From contig JAGBHK010000023.1 in the NCBI GenBank assembly GCA_017935565.1, positions 1-46,846 of the forward strand: a stretch of 46,846 nt of DNA, given 5' to 3'. Source of the DNA: Lachnospiraceae bacterium (GTDB lineage: Bacteria; Bacillota; Clostridia; Lachnospirales; Lachnospiraceae). The position numbers and the translations under genes are program-made. Below the pieces are notes generated by a model. That model saw only the letters and a list, made by a program, of their open reading frames with translations, did no database searches and was not told the origin of the DNA. Of this stretch, positions 1-8,480 are shown one piece after another; positions within the stretch are counted from its first letter, which is position 1; every line of letters starts with the position of its first letter.

Positions 1-253
1 AAATACTTATGATAACTCAAAATGTAGATAAAAAAAGAGACCAAATACAAATGTTTTGTATTGATGATTTAGTTCCAAATGATCACTTGCTTAGATTGAT
101 TGATAAGGCAATTAACAAGTTCATAAATAAAGTTCCAGTTAATTGCCTTATCAATCAATCTAAGCAAGTGATCATTTGGAACTAAATCATCAATACAAAA
201 CATTTGTATTTGGTCTCTTTTTTTATCTACATTTTGAGTTATCATAAGTATTT
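1..253. repeat. Perfect 116-bp inverted repeat at the window edge
   Basis: Bases 1-116 are the exact reverse complement of 138-253, around a 21-nt centre (117-137). The right arm plus centre reads on the minus strand as the natural 5' end of an IS1182-family transposase gene; the left arm is a flipped copy of the same bases. The repeat runs into base 1, so its full extent is unknown. It could be a real fold-back rearrangement of an insertion sequence, or a hairpin-ended contig artefact. Confidence 0.95.
117..245 (-). pseudogene. IS1182-family transposase, N-terminal fragment
   Basis: From ATG 245 the minus strand encodes about 43 residues typical of the start of IS1182-type transposases: MITQNVDKKR, then QMFCIDDLVPNDHLLRLIDK, then NWNFIYELV. 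A GAGGTGG ribosome-binding site lies about 10 nt upstream. A GTG further upstream also opens the frame but would sit on that site. After NWNFIYELV the sequence turns back on itself at the centre of the inverted repeat, the frame drifts into nonsense and soon stops. Full transposases of this family have roughly 450-550 residues, so only the first tenth is present and the catalytic DDE region is missing. A TATAAT box lies upstream near 280. Confidence 0.75.
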
Positions 254-345
254 GCCACCTCACTGTTTGATACTTATATTATATCAAAAAAGAGCCAAAA
301 AGTCTTGTAATTACTGAACTTTTCAACTCTTTTTCTAAAGAAAAA

Positions 346-373
346 TGGTGCCAGGACTCGCATCCCAGCACCA
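346..373. other. Short hairpin, weakly tRNA-3'-end-like
   Basis: TGGTGC (346-351) pairs with GCACCA (368-373). Read on the minus strand, the segment ends in GAGTCC then TGGCACCA, resembling the T-arm and acceptor 3' end of a tRNA. No D-arm or anticodon arm could be found beside it, so it is at most a remnant, an insertion-sequence end or a chance hairpin. Confidence 0.3.
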
Positions 374-385
374 CTTTGTCTACAG

Positions 386-417
386 TCTGAAAGGTTGTCG
401 TAAGACAACCTTTTTTT
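386..417 (+). terminator. Intrinsic terminator hairpin
   Basis: AAAGGTTGTC (390-399) pairs perfectly with GACAACCTTT (404-413) around a GTAA loop, and a run of seven T follows on the plus strand. The hairpin lies just past the stop codon of the minus-strand lipoprotein gene at 421 and could also end that transcript, although the U-tract on that strand is poor. Confidence 0.7.
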
Positions 418-420
418 ACT

Positions 421-1464
421 CTAATCCTCTAAAATTACTACACTAACTTCCCCGCCGTATTTTTTCATATCCAATACGCCACTACAATACTCACCTTCAT
501 AGCTAATGACTTTTTCGTATTCATCATCACTATTCTTTTCGTAAACAATGCCAATGCTGTTATCATCATTATCAAAAGACTCTATAAATATGTATACATC
601 TTCTTCATCACCATAGATTTTGTATGCATTTGACACAACTTCAGCCTTTTTAAATCCACTATCTTCCCAGCCTTGTTCATCTACAACTGTATCAATTACG
701 TCAAATTCACATTCATCTGAATATACAATATAACCTAGGTCAAATTCTTGTTTTTCATATTCAACAACTTCATCCTGGTCTTTCTTAACATCTGCACTCC
801 AATTTAACCAAAGAGCGTATTTGTGTTCCCAATCATATTTAATATTATTACCATTCTTATTATAGTATTTTTCCTCATAAGAATATACATGAAGTTCTCC
901 GCTTTCCATATCCACAGTGCTAAATTCACCCACTTTTTCATCAGTAGTAACAAGCACTACGCTTACATACTGTTCTTCCATGAATTTCTGTATATCACCA
1001 TCATAATATAGCGTAGTTATATGTTCTAAAGAAGACTCTTCAACATCGTTGTACCAAACTGATAATTCTTCAATATTAACATCAGTCTGATCTTTTAAAT
1101 AATCCTTCATGTCGTTGTATATCTCATCATATTGATAATTATCACCGAAAAGTTTTTTTCCATCTTCATCTAAATCATCCCAGGCTTTATCACCTCGTAC
1201 GTACACATCAAACTCCTTATCATCATACTCCATCTTCACATCTACATAACTTGAGGCAACTTCACCAAACATTCCGCTTTTGTTAAATGAAGCTTCTACT
1301 ACATCAGCATCAATGTCATACTTTTCTTTAATGTATTCTACCGCATTTTCTTCGGCCTGTTTCTCATATTCTTTTGCTTTTTCTTTTTCCTCTTTGGACA
1401 TACAACCGCTAAATCCTGCTAATATAGTCATTGCAATTGTAATAATAAATAATTTCCTTTTCAT
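421..1464 (-). CDS. Putative lipoprotein of unknown function
   Basis: This 347-residue protein begins with a lipoprotein signal: a basic start (MKRK), a hydrophobic core, and a lipobox-like FSGC with the acceptor Cys at about residue 21. It should be exported and lipid-anchored on the outer face of the membrane. The mature part is very acidic and starts with a Lys/Glu-rich helix of about 25 residues. The rest looks like soluble alpha/beta sequence, and I recognise no family. A GGAGGAG ribosome-binding site precedes the ATG. It follows the sigma-factor gene on the same strand with a 73-bp gap, so the two may be co-transcribed or the lipoprotein may be a target of that sigma factor; this is inference from position only. 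Confidence 0.75.
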   Translation of the reverse strand: MKRKLFIITIAMTILAGFSGCMSKEEKEKAKEYEKQAEENAVEYIKEKYDIDADVVEASFNKSGMFGEVASSYVDVKMEYDDKEFDVYVRGDKAWDDLDEDGKKLFGDNYQYDEIYNDMKDYLKDQTDVNIEELSVWYNDVEESSLEHITTLYYDGDIQKFMEEQYVSVVLVTTDEKVGEFSTVDMESGELHVYSYEEKYYNKNGNNIKYDWEHKYALWLNWSADVKKDQDEVVEYEKQEFDLGYIVYSDECEFDVIDTVVDEQGWEDSGFKKAEVVSNAYKIYGDEEDVYIFIESFDNDDNSIGIVYEKNSDDEYEKVISYEGEYCSGVLDMKKYGGEVSVVILED

Positions 1465-1537
1465 ATTTCTCCTCCTCTGTGTTTAGTTACTTTAACTACA
1501 AATAACTACATCAGTATAGCACAAAGGAGGAATAAAT

Positions 1538-3166
1538 TCAATCATTGTCCACAAACATCCAACAGCCTTCCGCTCCTATTCCATTTTTAGGTGCGCTAAT
1601 ATAATTATGTTTAATCAATTCGTTAAACACACCATCAATAAGTGGTAATCCAGCAACATTATTGCCATAGGCATATTCACTATATAAATATTCTGGTAAC
1701 ATCTGTTTAAGTAATGCACCTATTTCATCGGCCATTTCATCTATCATTTCCTGACTATTTTCAAAGCATTTACTATTAATATTGTACAATTCTTCTTCAT
1801 CATTAATTCCTGAAACATCTAAAACCAATATCTTCGTGTAAATCTTATCATTTTCTCTATATAAATATCCACATTCTATAGCCTTTGCAATATCTTCTTT
1901 AGAATCTTTAGGTATGTCCTTCACATCTATACCTTCTATTGCTTTGATAGCCCATTGCATCTGTTTGTCATTTGCAATATCATGACCACAATGAAAATGT
2001 ATATTCACATTTGTAATATAAATATTTTCAAACCAAACTTTCTTATATCCACAAATATTTTCTGCAGATATTCTATCATCACCACAGCCATAATCTTTTC
2101 CATTATCAACATAACCAAATACACTAAATGGTCTATCTACTTTATCTACGTTTAAAAAATGTTTTTTACCTATAGCTTCAACAATTCTATTTCCAAACCT
2201 AAATATGATATCCATACAGTTTTGCCATATAATATACTCAAATGGAACCTTGTGATTCAAATATGGCTTTGACATATATTCATCTTTATATTTGTCAAAA
2301 TGGCTCATTATTGCATTAGCTACTTCAGATATTTTTTCTTCGTAAACCTTATGCAATTTACTCACTTGATTAGTATCAAACAATGCGAAATTTATACCAA
2401 ACTTTCCATTTCCCATATCTTTAAGCAGACCATATTCATTGTTTGCTCCCTTAGATAATATCTCTAATTCTTCTTCAACATATGGCATAGGAATATGCAA
2501 TTCATCTGATATTTCTTTAGCTGTTTTAGGCTTTTTATGGCACATCCAAACTATGTGTTTAGATAATTGTCTTGAGCATACATCTCTTGGATCGCCCCAT
2601 GAAGGGTCGCCCGTTCCTATAATTTCATACTCAATTTTATCAAATACTACTGGTTTCATTACATCATTCATATTTAATACCTCTTTTCTTATAGATTCTC
2701 TGGCATAAAACAATCTTTGACGAACTGAAGTTTCACTAATATTTAATACTTTTGCAATAGTTGCACTACTCATTTGTTCAAAATAGTACATAATCATTAC
2801 ATCTCTATACGCTTTTGTCAAAAATGAGATAGCTCCTACTATTCGAGATATTTCTTCTAACTCATCATCTTCTTCTGGCAAAATAAGTTCTTTAAATACT
2901 TCCTCTGGATCACCTTCATAAATTTTCGTAGCCATTCTACTCTTTCTTTCAGAAAAATCTGCATAAACATTTTTAGCCACTCGCCAAATAAAAGCGTAAA
3001 ACTCTTTAATTTCACCTTCTTTTTGGCTTGATTTTATGATTGCATAGAGAATATCGGAGCATAACTCTTCCGCCTCATAACTATCTCTAGTCCTAACATA
3101 TGAAAATCCCATAAGTTTATCAATTAGTTCTTCATCAATTCTTTTTAATATTTCTTGTTTTTCCAT
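1538..3166 (-). CDS. Sigma-70 family (ECF-like) sigma factor with a large C-terminal extension
   Basis: Residues about 15-75 fit sigma region 2 (GFSYVRTRDSYEAEEL, then FIWRVAKNVYADFSERKSR). Residues about 105-170 fit region 4 with its helix-turn-helix (SATIAKVLNISETSVRQRL). ECF sigma factors normally end near residue 180; this protein has 542. Residues about 200-260 look like a second winged helix (KTAKEISDELHIPMPYVEEE), and about 280 residues of unrecognised sequence follow, containing several Cys and His. The extension may sense a signal or act as a built-in anti-sigma or effector module. The gene has a GAGGAAA ribosome-binding site and no obvious separate anti-sigma gene beside it; the next gene downstream is a lipoprotein. 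Confidence 0.8.
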   Translation of the reverse strand: MEKQEILKRIDEELIDKLMGFSYVRTRDSYEAEELCSDILYAIIKSSQKEGEIKEFYAFIWRVAKNVYADFSERKSRMATKIYEGDPEEVFKELILPEEDDELEEISRIVGAISFLTKAYRDVMIMYYFEQMSSATIAKVLNISETSVRQRLFYARESIRKEVLNMNDVMKPVVFDKIEYEIIGTGDPSWGDPRDVCSRQLSKHIVWMCHKKPKTAKEISDELHIPMPYVEEELEILSKGANNEYGLLKDMGNGKFGINFALFDTNQVSKLHKVYEEKISEVANAIMSHFDKYKDEYMSKPYLNHKVPFEYIIWQNCMDIIFRFGNRIVEAIGKKHFLNVDKVDRPFSVFGYVDNGKDYGCGDDRISAENICGYKKVWFENIYITNVNIHFHCGHDIANDKQMQWAIKAIEGIDVKDIPKDSKEDIAKAIECGYLYRENDKIYTKILVLDVSGINDEEELYNINSKCFENSQEMIDEMADEIGALLKQMLPEYLYSEYAYGNNVAGLPLIDGVFNELIKHNYISAPKNGIGAEGCWMFVDND

Positions 3167-3243
3167 TATATTTCCTCTTTGCTAGCATTGATTTCACTTA
3201 TATAGTCGGTATTAAATATGAAATGTTAGGTGGGTTTATAATT

Positions 3244-3723
3244 TTATTTGTGGTATGGTTCATTTCCCAATATCCTATAACTCCTATACACCTGCTCCAA
3301 CAACACCACTCTCATCAACTGATGTGGAAATGTCATCTTTGAAAAACTAAGCTTGTAATCAGACTTACTCTTAACTTCATCAGATAATCCCAATGAACCA
3401 CCAATTATAAATGTAATATGGCCCTTTCCCGAAACACCTATATTCTCAATCTTTTTGGCAAGTTCCACTGAATCTAGCATTTTGCCTTCAATTTCGAGCG
3501 TAATAACATAAGAATCTTCCTTTAAATTTGCAAGAATTCTCTTTCCTTCTTTATCCCTAATCGCCACTTCAATAGCCTCTGATGCTCCATCTGGCGTTTT
3601 CTCATCAGCCACCTCCACGATATCTAATTTCACATATCTTGACAGCCTTTTTGAATATTCATCTATAGCCATTGTAAAATATTTTTCTTTAATTTTTCCA
3701 ACACATAAAATTGTAATTTTCAT
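3244..3723 (-). CDS. rlmH: 23S rRNA (pseudouridine-1915 N3)-methyltransferase
   Basis: RlmH is a SPOUT methyltransferase that methylates pseudouridine 1915 in helix 69 of 23S rRNA, using S-adenosylmethionine. The start [15 protein letters not shown], the glycine-rich [10 protein letters not shown] and the knot-forming C-terminus ([23 protein letters not shown], then PYHK) are all family hallmarks. I chose ATG 3723 because it gives 159 residues, the canonical length, and the canonical first residues. An ATG at 3732 and a GTG at 3735 open the same frame, but neither has a better ribosome-binding site. It is a single-gene unit diverging from the zinc-ribbon gene at 3867. Confidence 0.95.
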   Translation of the reverse strand: MKITILCVGKIKEKYFTMAIDEYSKRLSRYVKLDIVEVADEKTPDGASEAIEVAIRDKEGKRILANLKEDSYVITLEIEGKMLDSVELAKKIENIGVSGKGHITFIIGGSLGLSDEVKSKSDYKLSFSKMTFPHQLMRVVLLEQVYRSYRILGNEPYHK

Positions 3724-3803
3724 AGAATTCATCACTTTCTGTATTAAATATTATAATGCAGATATTATATCACATTGCAATGATTAAAAAAACAAATATT
3801 CTC

Positions 3804-3832
3804 TTGTTATCGCGAAGAAAATATTGTAAACT
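3804..3832 (+). promoter_or_regulatory. Candidate promoter for the zinc-ribbon membrane protein
   Basis: TTGTTA (3804-3809) and TAAACT (3827-3832) are 17 bp apart, a fair sigma-A match, about 35 bp before the ATG at 3867. Confidence 0.4.
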
Positions 3833-3866
3833 ATATCTAGTTTTTTGTAACAAAGGAGATATTGAT

Positions 3867-4709
3867 ATGAACTGGTGTCCAAAATGTAAAAAAGAATATG
3901 ATGACAGTATTAAAGAATGCGAAAACTGTAATGTTGAATTGCTTGAAGGAAATGCAGATGATTATGTATTATTGTTGAAAGACAATAACGAAGAAGCCAT
4001 TTTCACAGTATATAACCATATTAATGAAACTACTGATTACAATGTTCAGCTTTTCAGCGATTATGAAAAAAATGAACACGAAATATATGTATTAAAAGAA
4101 GACGAAGAACTCGTAAAAAAGATTGCCATTAGTTTTTTAGATGGTGAACTTGAAGCTATGTCAGATCTTAAAAATGATGATTTTGAAATAGATTTGGACA
4201 ATGACTCTATCGAGGCAGAATACGATAAATCAGCCACTTACATAAGCGCAAAAGACAAATTTGAAGAACGTCGTTCTTCTGCCTTTAGCACTCTTGTTAT
4301 TGGTATTTTAGGTTTAGTGTATATGGGCTTTGACTTTGCAGGATTTGGTATATTTGAATTGGAAAAAGGCGCTGACATTCTCTTTAAAGTCACTATGACT
4401 AGTGTTTTTGGAATTTTCACTCTTGTTGGCATTATCACATACATTAACTCAAACAAACTTAAGGCATCTATCAAAGACGAAGAAAATCTTATCAATGATT
4501 TAAAAAAATTCTTTGATGAAACTATCACTGCCGAAGAAATTGACTCACAGTGTAATTTCGAAGATGATGCTGAAGAACTTAAATATTTCGAAAGACAGGC
4601 CGTTATCAAGGCTAAAATTCAAGGAAAATTCGGAAAGACTGATGATAAATTAGTTGACCAATTTATTGACGAGTATTATCCATTGCTTTTTAACAATGAC
4701 GAACAGTAA
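3867..4709 (+). CDS. Zinc-ribbon protein with two transmembrane segments
   Basis: The ATG at 3867 has an AAAGGAG ribosome-binding site 7-8 nt upstream, and the protein then starts MNWCPKCKKEYDD, as zinc-ribbon proteins do; an upstream ATG in the same frame adds an implausible N-terminus. The product has 280 residues. Residues 4-25 hold two CxxC-type pairs (CPKC and CENC), forming a zinc ribbon. Residues about 35-95 form a small acidic alpha/beta domain resembling the putative signal-transducing DUF2007 type. Two hydrophobic helices follow at about residues 135-160 and 170-195, and a charged C-terminal tail ends the protein. It is probably a membrane protein with the ribbon in the cytoplasm; its function is unknown. 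Confidence 0.75.
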   Translation: MNWCPKCKKEYDDSIKECENCNVELLEGNADDYVLLLKDNNEEAIFTVYNHINETTDYNVQLFSDYEKNEHEIYVLKEDEELVKKIAISFLDGELEAMSDLKNDDFEIDLDNDSIEAEYDKSATYISAKDKFEERRSSAFSTLVIGILGLVYMGFDFAGFGIFELEKGADILFKVTMTSVFGIFTLVGIITYINSNKLKASIKDEENLINDLKKFFDETITAEEIDSQCNFEDDAEELKYFERQAVIKAKIQGKFGKTDDKLVDQFIDEYYPLLFNNDEQ

Positions 4710-4714
4710 AGAAA

Positions 4715-4755
4715 AAGCGAGGTATTGGAACATGTTTAGTCCTACTACCTCGCTT
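4715..4755 (-). terminator. Terminator between convergent genes
   Basis: AAGCGAGGTA (4715-4724) and TACCTCGCTT (4746-4755) form a 10-bp stem with a 21-nt loop. On the minus strand the stem is followed by GCTTTTTCTTT, a good U-tract for the HD-GYP operon. On the plus strand it lies directly after the zinc-ribbon gene, so it may work in both directions. Confidence 0.75.
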
Positions 4756-4775
4756 AAAATTTAATCTCATCTATA

Positions 4776-5822
4776 TTACAATATTTCTTCAATAAAAACC
4801 GTTCTTTCTTCACCCAAATCGACGATTTTATCCTCTGTTATAGTTCTGTTAACTCTATTGTAATAAACCTTAATCACAGGTCTTGCGCCCTTATTCTTTC
4901 TTATATTTGATACAATTCCAACTTCCTTTGTGGATAATCTTACAATTGTACCTAATGGGTATATTGGAATGTTTGTTACAAATGAGTTTACAACCTTTGA
5001 ATCGTAATACATACCACTTGTTCCATATAACTCCTCAACTGCCATATATGGTGTTATATTTTTATACATAACATTACTTGCGTAAGATGAACAAACAGCA
5101 ACTATTCTTGCATGGATTGGTATTTCATCATTCATTGCCCCCTTTGGATAGCCACTGCCATTCCATTTTTCATGATGATATAATATACAATCAGCTACTT
5201 CTTTTCTTATTTTTTTCTGTAATGCAAAGTAGTAACCATATGTTGGATGCTCCTTCCACAAACTTTCCTGTTGTGGATTTCGTCTTTCGACCGTTAATAG
5301 TGTTGGCATTTCTGCTAACCCAATGTTATGTAATAATGCTCCAACCACTGTAATATAAATGTTTTCTGCACTTAATCGCATACACCCAGCTATAAGCCCA
5401 CTTAAAACCGCTGTATAAATAGCTGTATCATAGAGTCGTACTTTATCGATTATTCGCATTTCCATCATAAATTGAAGAATTTCTTCTTCCATTGCAATTT
5501 TATTAATCAATTTTTCCAAAAAATCGGCTACTGCCATTACGCTATCATTTTTATTTGCTTCACTAACTTTTGGCGACACTTTTCTTAGCACTGAAACAAA
5601 ATCTTCCTCCAGCGCTTCTTGCATCTTATCTTCTGGTGACACAAATAAAGTATATCTATCAGCAACATCAACCTCTTGAATACCTAATTCTTTTAGTTTT
5701 TGAATATGCTTAATACTTAGTGTTGTTCCTGCTTTTAATAAACATTGCGTACCATCTGGAATATATACTGCTTTTTGCACACACATTCCTGGTCTTACTT
5801 CCATTACATTTAATATGCTCAT
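4776..5822 (-). CDS. HD-GYP-type protein with degenerate metal site
   Basis: The 348-residue protein has an N-terminal segment of about 115 residues found in many HD-GYP proteins (RPGMCVQKAVY and so on), then an HD-GYP domain at about 120-290. HD-GYP domains normally hydrolyse cyclic di-GMP. The GYP part is intact (HHEKWNGSGYP, 216-226) and the HP of HPxxG remains (192-193). The HD pair reads His165-Asn166 (HNIG instead of HDIG), the first conserved His is absent (LYDTAIYTAV), and the later Asp is replaced (ARIVAVCSSYAS). It has therefore lost several metal ligands and may bind rather than cleave its ligand. It is last in the unit CNNM - yebC - this gene, 16 bp after yebC. Confidence 0.85.
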   Translation of the reverse strand: MSILNVMEVRPGMCVQKAVYIPDGTQCLLKAGTTLSIKHIQKLKELGIQEVDVADRYTLFVSPEDKMQEALEEDFVSVLRKVSPKVSEANKNDSVMAVADFLEKLINKIAMEEEILQFMMEMRIIDKVRLYDTAIYTAVLSGLIAGCMRLSAENIYITVVGALLHNIGLAEMPTLLTVERRNPQQESLWKEHPTYGYYFALQKKIRKEVADCILYHHEKWNGSGYPKGAMNDEIPIHARIVAVCSSYASNVMYKNITPYMAVEELYGTSGMYYDSKVVNSFVTNIPIYPLGTIVRLSTKEVGIVSNIRKNKGARPVIKVYYNRVNRTITEDKIVDLGEERTVFIEEIL

Positions 5823-5838
5823 CTATACCTCGTATATT

Positions 5839-6567
5839 TTACTCATCCCAGTTGTGGTAAACTGCCTGCACGTCGTCGTCCTCATCAAGCAAATCAAGGA
5901 TTCTGTTAATCTTCTTAATATCATCCTCGCTTGAGAGTTCTACGTAGTTTTGTGGAATCATTGTTACTTCTGCTGATGCCATCTCTACGCCTGCATCTTC
6001 AAGTGCTTTTCTTACTGTTTCAAAATCATCTTGAGCTGTTACTACTTCATAGCTATCTTCTTCTTCAGCAAAATCTTCAGCACCTGCATCGAGAGCTGTC
6101 ATCATAATTTCGTCAGCTTCCATATCACAATCTTCTTTAGCAATAATAATCTGACCTTTTTCATCAAACATATAAGATACACAGCCTGTTGTTCCAACGC
6201 TTCCGCCACCCTTTGTGAATGCATTTCTTACATTTGAAGCTGTTCTGTTTCTGTTATCTGTAAGAGCGTTTACAATAATAGCTGTACCGCTTGGACCATA
6301 GCCTTCGTATGTAACTGATTCGTAGTTAACGTTGTTAGCATCACCTGCTGCCTTCTTGATACCTCTATCAATTGTATCATTTGGCATATTGTTCTGTTTA
6401 GCCTTAGCAATAACTGCTGCAAGTTTACTATTATTTGCTGGGTCTGGACCGCCTTCCTTTACTGCTACTGCGATTTCTCTACCAATAATTGTAAAGATTT
6501 TACCCTTAGCTGCATCGTTCTTTTCCTTTTTGTGCTTAATGTTTGCAAATTTTGAATGTCCTGACAT
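5839..6567 (-). CDS. yebC: YebC/PmpR family protein (TACO1 family)
   Basis: The protein has 242 residues and is a full-length member of the YebC/TACO1 family. The start [18 protein letters not shown] is diagnostic, as are [20 protein letters not shown] and [14 protein letters not shown]. Family members are cytoplasmic. They were first described as DNA-binding regulators (PmpR), and more recent work ties the family to translation of difficult proline-rich stretches. A strong AAAGGAG ribosome-binding site lies 8 nt before the ATG. The gene is between the CNNM-type membrane protein (21-bp gap) and the HD-GYP protein (16-bp gap), probably in one transcript. Nothing in the sequence is atypical. 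Confidence 0.95.
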   Translation of the reverse strand: MSGHSKFANIKHKKEKNDAAKGKIFTIIGREIAVAVKEGGPDPANNSKLAAVIAKAKQNNMPNDTIDRGIKKAAGDANNVNYESVTYEGYGPSGTAIIVNALTDNRNRTASNVRNAFTKGGGSVGTTGCVSYMFDEKGQIIIAKEDCDMEADEIMMTALDAGAEDFAEEEDSYEVVTAQDDFETVRKALEDAGVEMASAEVTMIPQNYVELSSEDDIKKINRILDLLDEDDDVQAVYHNWDE

Positions 6568-6588
6568 TTTTCATTACTCCTTTAATTC

Positions 6589-7929
6589 TTATTCATTTTC
6601 TTCTTGTTCTTTCTCTGGCAAAGTCATTCTTACCAAAGCTATGCTATTTTTTTCAACCGATAAAATATCAAATTGAATATTTTCAACTGTAACACTTGTT
6701 TTTTCATTGGCCTCAGGAATTTTCCCCATAGCATTGATTAATAAACCATTCAATGTGTCAAAATCCTCCTGCTTAAACGTCACTTCCAACTTGTCCGCAA
6801 TTTCAGCCAATGCTGTCATACCTTTTATAAGATAAACATTTTCTTTTTCGAGCACTATGTTATTTTCTTCAACATCATACTCATCCATAATATTTCCTAC
6901 AATTTCTTCTAAAATATCTTCCATTGTAAGAAGTCCCACTGTCTGTCCATATTCATCGACAACGATTTCCATATGGTTCTTTTCAGACTGCATTTCCTTA
7001 AATATATCATCTATATTTCTTGTTTCAGGAATAAACGCTGGTTTTCTGATACTTGCAATATCTTTGACCTTCTTTTCCTTCAATCCATTTCTATACTCTG
7101 AAATAACTTCCTTAATATGAATAATACCTATGATATTATCAATATTATCTTCCTCAACAACTGGAAATCTTGAATAATTGGCATTAATCATAAAATCTAA
7201 TGCATTTTTAATATTCTCATTACCATCAACATATATAATTTTATTTCTGTGAATCATAATGTTTGAGGCCTGCTTTTCATCAAGTTCGATGATGTTTGAA
7301 ATCATTTCCGCCTCTCGTTCCTCAAGAACACCTTGCTCATGACCTTCATTTACAATAGATATAATCTCCTCTTCTGTAACATTTTCATATGTTTCATTAG
7401 GGTCAATTCCAAATATTCTCAAGATAATATTTCCAAAGAATGTAATGACCCATGTAATTGGAGTTAATATAACCATTAAAAATATAGCAATATAACACAA
7501 ATTAAATGCTACTCCAAGACTATATTTGGCACCAATTTTCTTTGGAACTATTACACCTACTGACAAAAGCAAAAATCCAAGGTAAATTGCCAAAATTACA
7601 TTGGACAATGTAAGTAATACTTCTAATCTAAGCATTGTACCAAACTTTGTAAATACCCAGTCGTTGACGGTCGCAGCATATGTGTTCATCTGCCAAAATC
7701 CAACAAATATAGCTGTAGCAGTAGAAATAACCTGAATTGTATTAATGAGTTTATCAGGCTTTTCTATCATCTTTAAAATCTTTTTTGGTCGTTTTGAACC
7801 TTCATCAACTCGTTTTTCCAACTCATTTTCATTAATGTTTTTAAGCGCCTCCCCGTAGCTGTACATTATGGCATTAACCAAAATAAATCCTAAAAATACA
7901 ACTAACGCCTGTATGGGGTTTCCTTCCAT
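6589..7929 (-). CDS. CNNM/CorC (hemolysin C-like) membrane protein with CBS pair
   Basis: The protein has 446 residues. Residues 1-180 form a CNNM/DUF21 membrane domain with about four hydrophobic helices. Residues about 195-330 carry two CBS domains (EEEIISIVNEGHEQGVLEE, then the paired motifs around NYSRFPVVEEDN and MEIVVDEYGQTVGLLTMED). The C-terminal 80 residues match the CorC_HlyC domain. Relatives are implicated in magnesium or cobalt export, with CBS domains sensing nucleotides; the old name hemolysin is not informative. The ribosome-binding site AAGGAG is well placed. A TTGACA promoter with an 18-bp spacer lies upstream at 7976-8005, making this the first gene of the unit that continues to yebC and the HD-GYP gene. 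Confidence 0.9.
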   Translation of the reverse strand: MEGNPIQALVVFLGFILVNAIMYSYGEALKNINENELEKRVDEGSKRPKKILKMIEKPDKLINTIQVISTATAIFVGFWQMNTYAATVNDWVFTKFGTMLRLEVLLTLSNVILAIYLGFLLLSVGVIVPKKIGAKYSLGVAFNLCYIAIFLMVILTPITWVITFFGNIILRIFGIDPNETYENVTEEEIISIVNEGHEQGVLEEREAEMISNIIELDEKQASNIMIHRNKIIYVDGNENIKNALDFMINANYSRFPVVEEDNIDNIIGIIHIKEVISEYRNGLKEKKVKDIASIRKPAFIPETRNIDDIFKEMQSEKNHMEIVVDEYGQTVGLLTMEDILEEIVGNIMDEYDVEENNIVLEKENVYLIKGMTALAEIADKLEVTFKQEDFDTLNGLLINAMGKIPEANEKTSVTVENIQFDILSVEKNSIALVRMTLPEKEQEENE

Positions 7930-7975
7930 CTATTCATTCTCCTTTGTGTTTTTTCTAGACTCTTTCCCGCATGAT

Positions 7976-8005
7976 AATATACCATATATGCAAAATCAAT
8001 GTCAA
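7976..8005 (-). promoter_or_regulatory. Promoter for the CNNM - yebC - HD-GYP unit
   Basis: On the minus strand TTGACA (8005-8000) and TATATT (7981-7976) are 18 bp apart. The -10 box is about 47 bp before the CNNM start codon and lies just past the mazF stop codon. Confidence 0.6.
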
Positions 8006-8026
8006 TAGATGTATTTTCGTACAACC

Positions 8027-8374
8027 TTATGTATCAAGTTCTAAACTTATCAATAAGGCTTTATCTACACTTTTTAAAACCTCACCATCTATATGACAAA
8101 CTTTATCCTTTAATCTCTTTTTATCAATTGTTCTTAGCTGCTCTAACAATATTACTGAGTCTTTCATAATATCATATTTATTACTGTCCAATTCTACATG
8201 CGTCGGCAATTTGGCTTTGTTCATCTTGGACGTAATGGCTGCGCATATCACAGTTGGACTATGCTTATTCCCTGTATCATTTTGAATAATCAAAACAGGT
8301 CTTATTCCTCCCTGCTCCGAACCTATTACTGGTCTTAAATCTGCATAATATATATCCCCTCTTCTAATAACCAC
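8027..8374 (-). CDS. mazF: MazF/PemK (EndoA-type) mRNA interferase
   Basis: The 115-residue protein is a complete MazF toxin, a sequence-specific endoribonuclease. [20 protein letters not shown], the RPVLIIQND strand, the [10 protein letters not shown] strand and the C-terminal [13 protein letters not shown] are the family signatures; the catalytic Arg and Thr lie in the second and third of these. The start is GTG 8374, with GGAGAG about 8 nt upstream. As in Bacillus it follows alr, but the antitoxin gene that normally sits between the two is missing: the 106-bp gap has no reading frame longer than seven codons. It may be an orphan, may be controlled by an unlinked antitoxin, or may act as a housekeeping RNase. 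Confidence 0.93.
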   Translation of the reverse strand: MVIRRGDIYYADLRPVIGSEQGGIRPVLIIQNDTGNKHSPTVICAAITSKMNKAKLPTHVELDSNKYDIMKDSVILLEQLRTIDKKRLKDKVCHIDGEVLKSVDKALLISLELDT

Positions 8375-8480
8375 TTTCTATACTCTCCATATACAAAAAT
8401 AATACATACACCTGATTACATAATATGCTCACCAGGCATATCCACTTACATTATTTCCATATATATTTTTTTTAAACCTA

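Noticed and set aside
346-373. A tRNA gene on the minus strand
   Set aside because: Only a T-arm/acceptor-like 3' end can be seen; the remaining arms are missing and the flanking bases do not pair as an acceptor stem.
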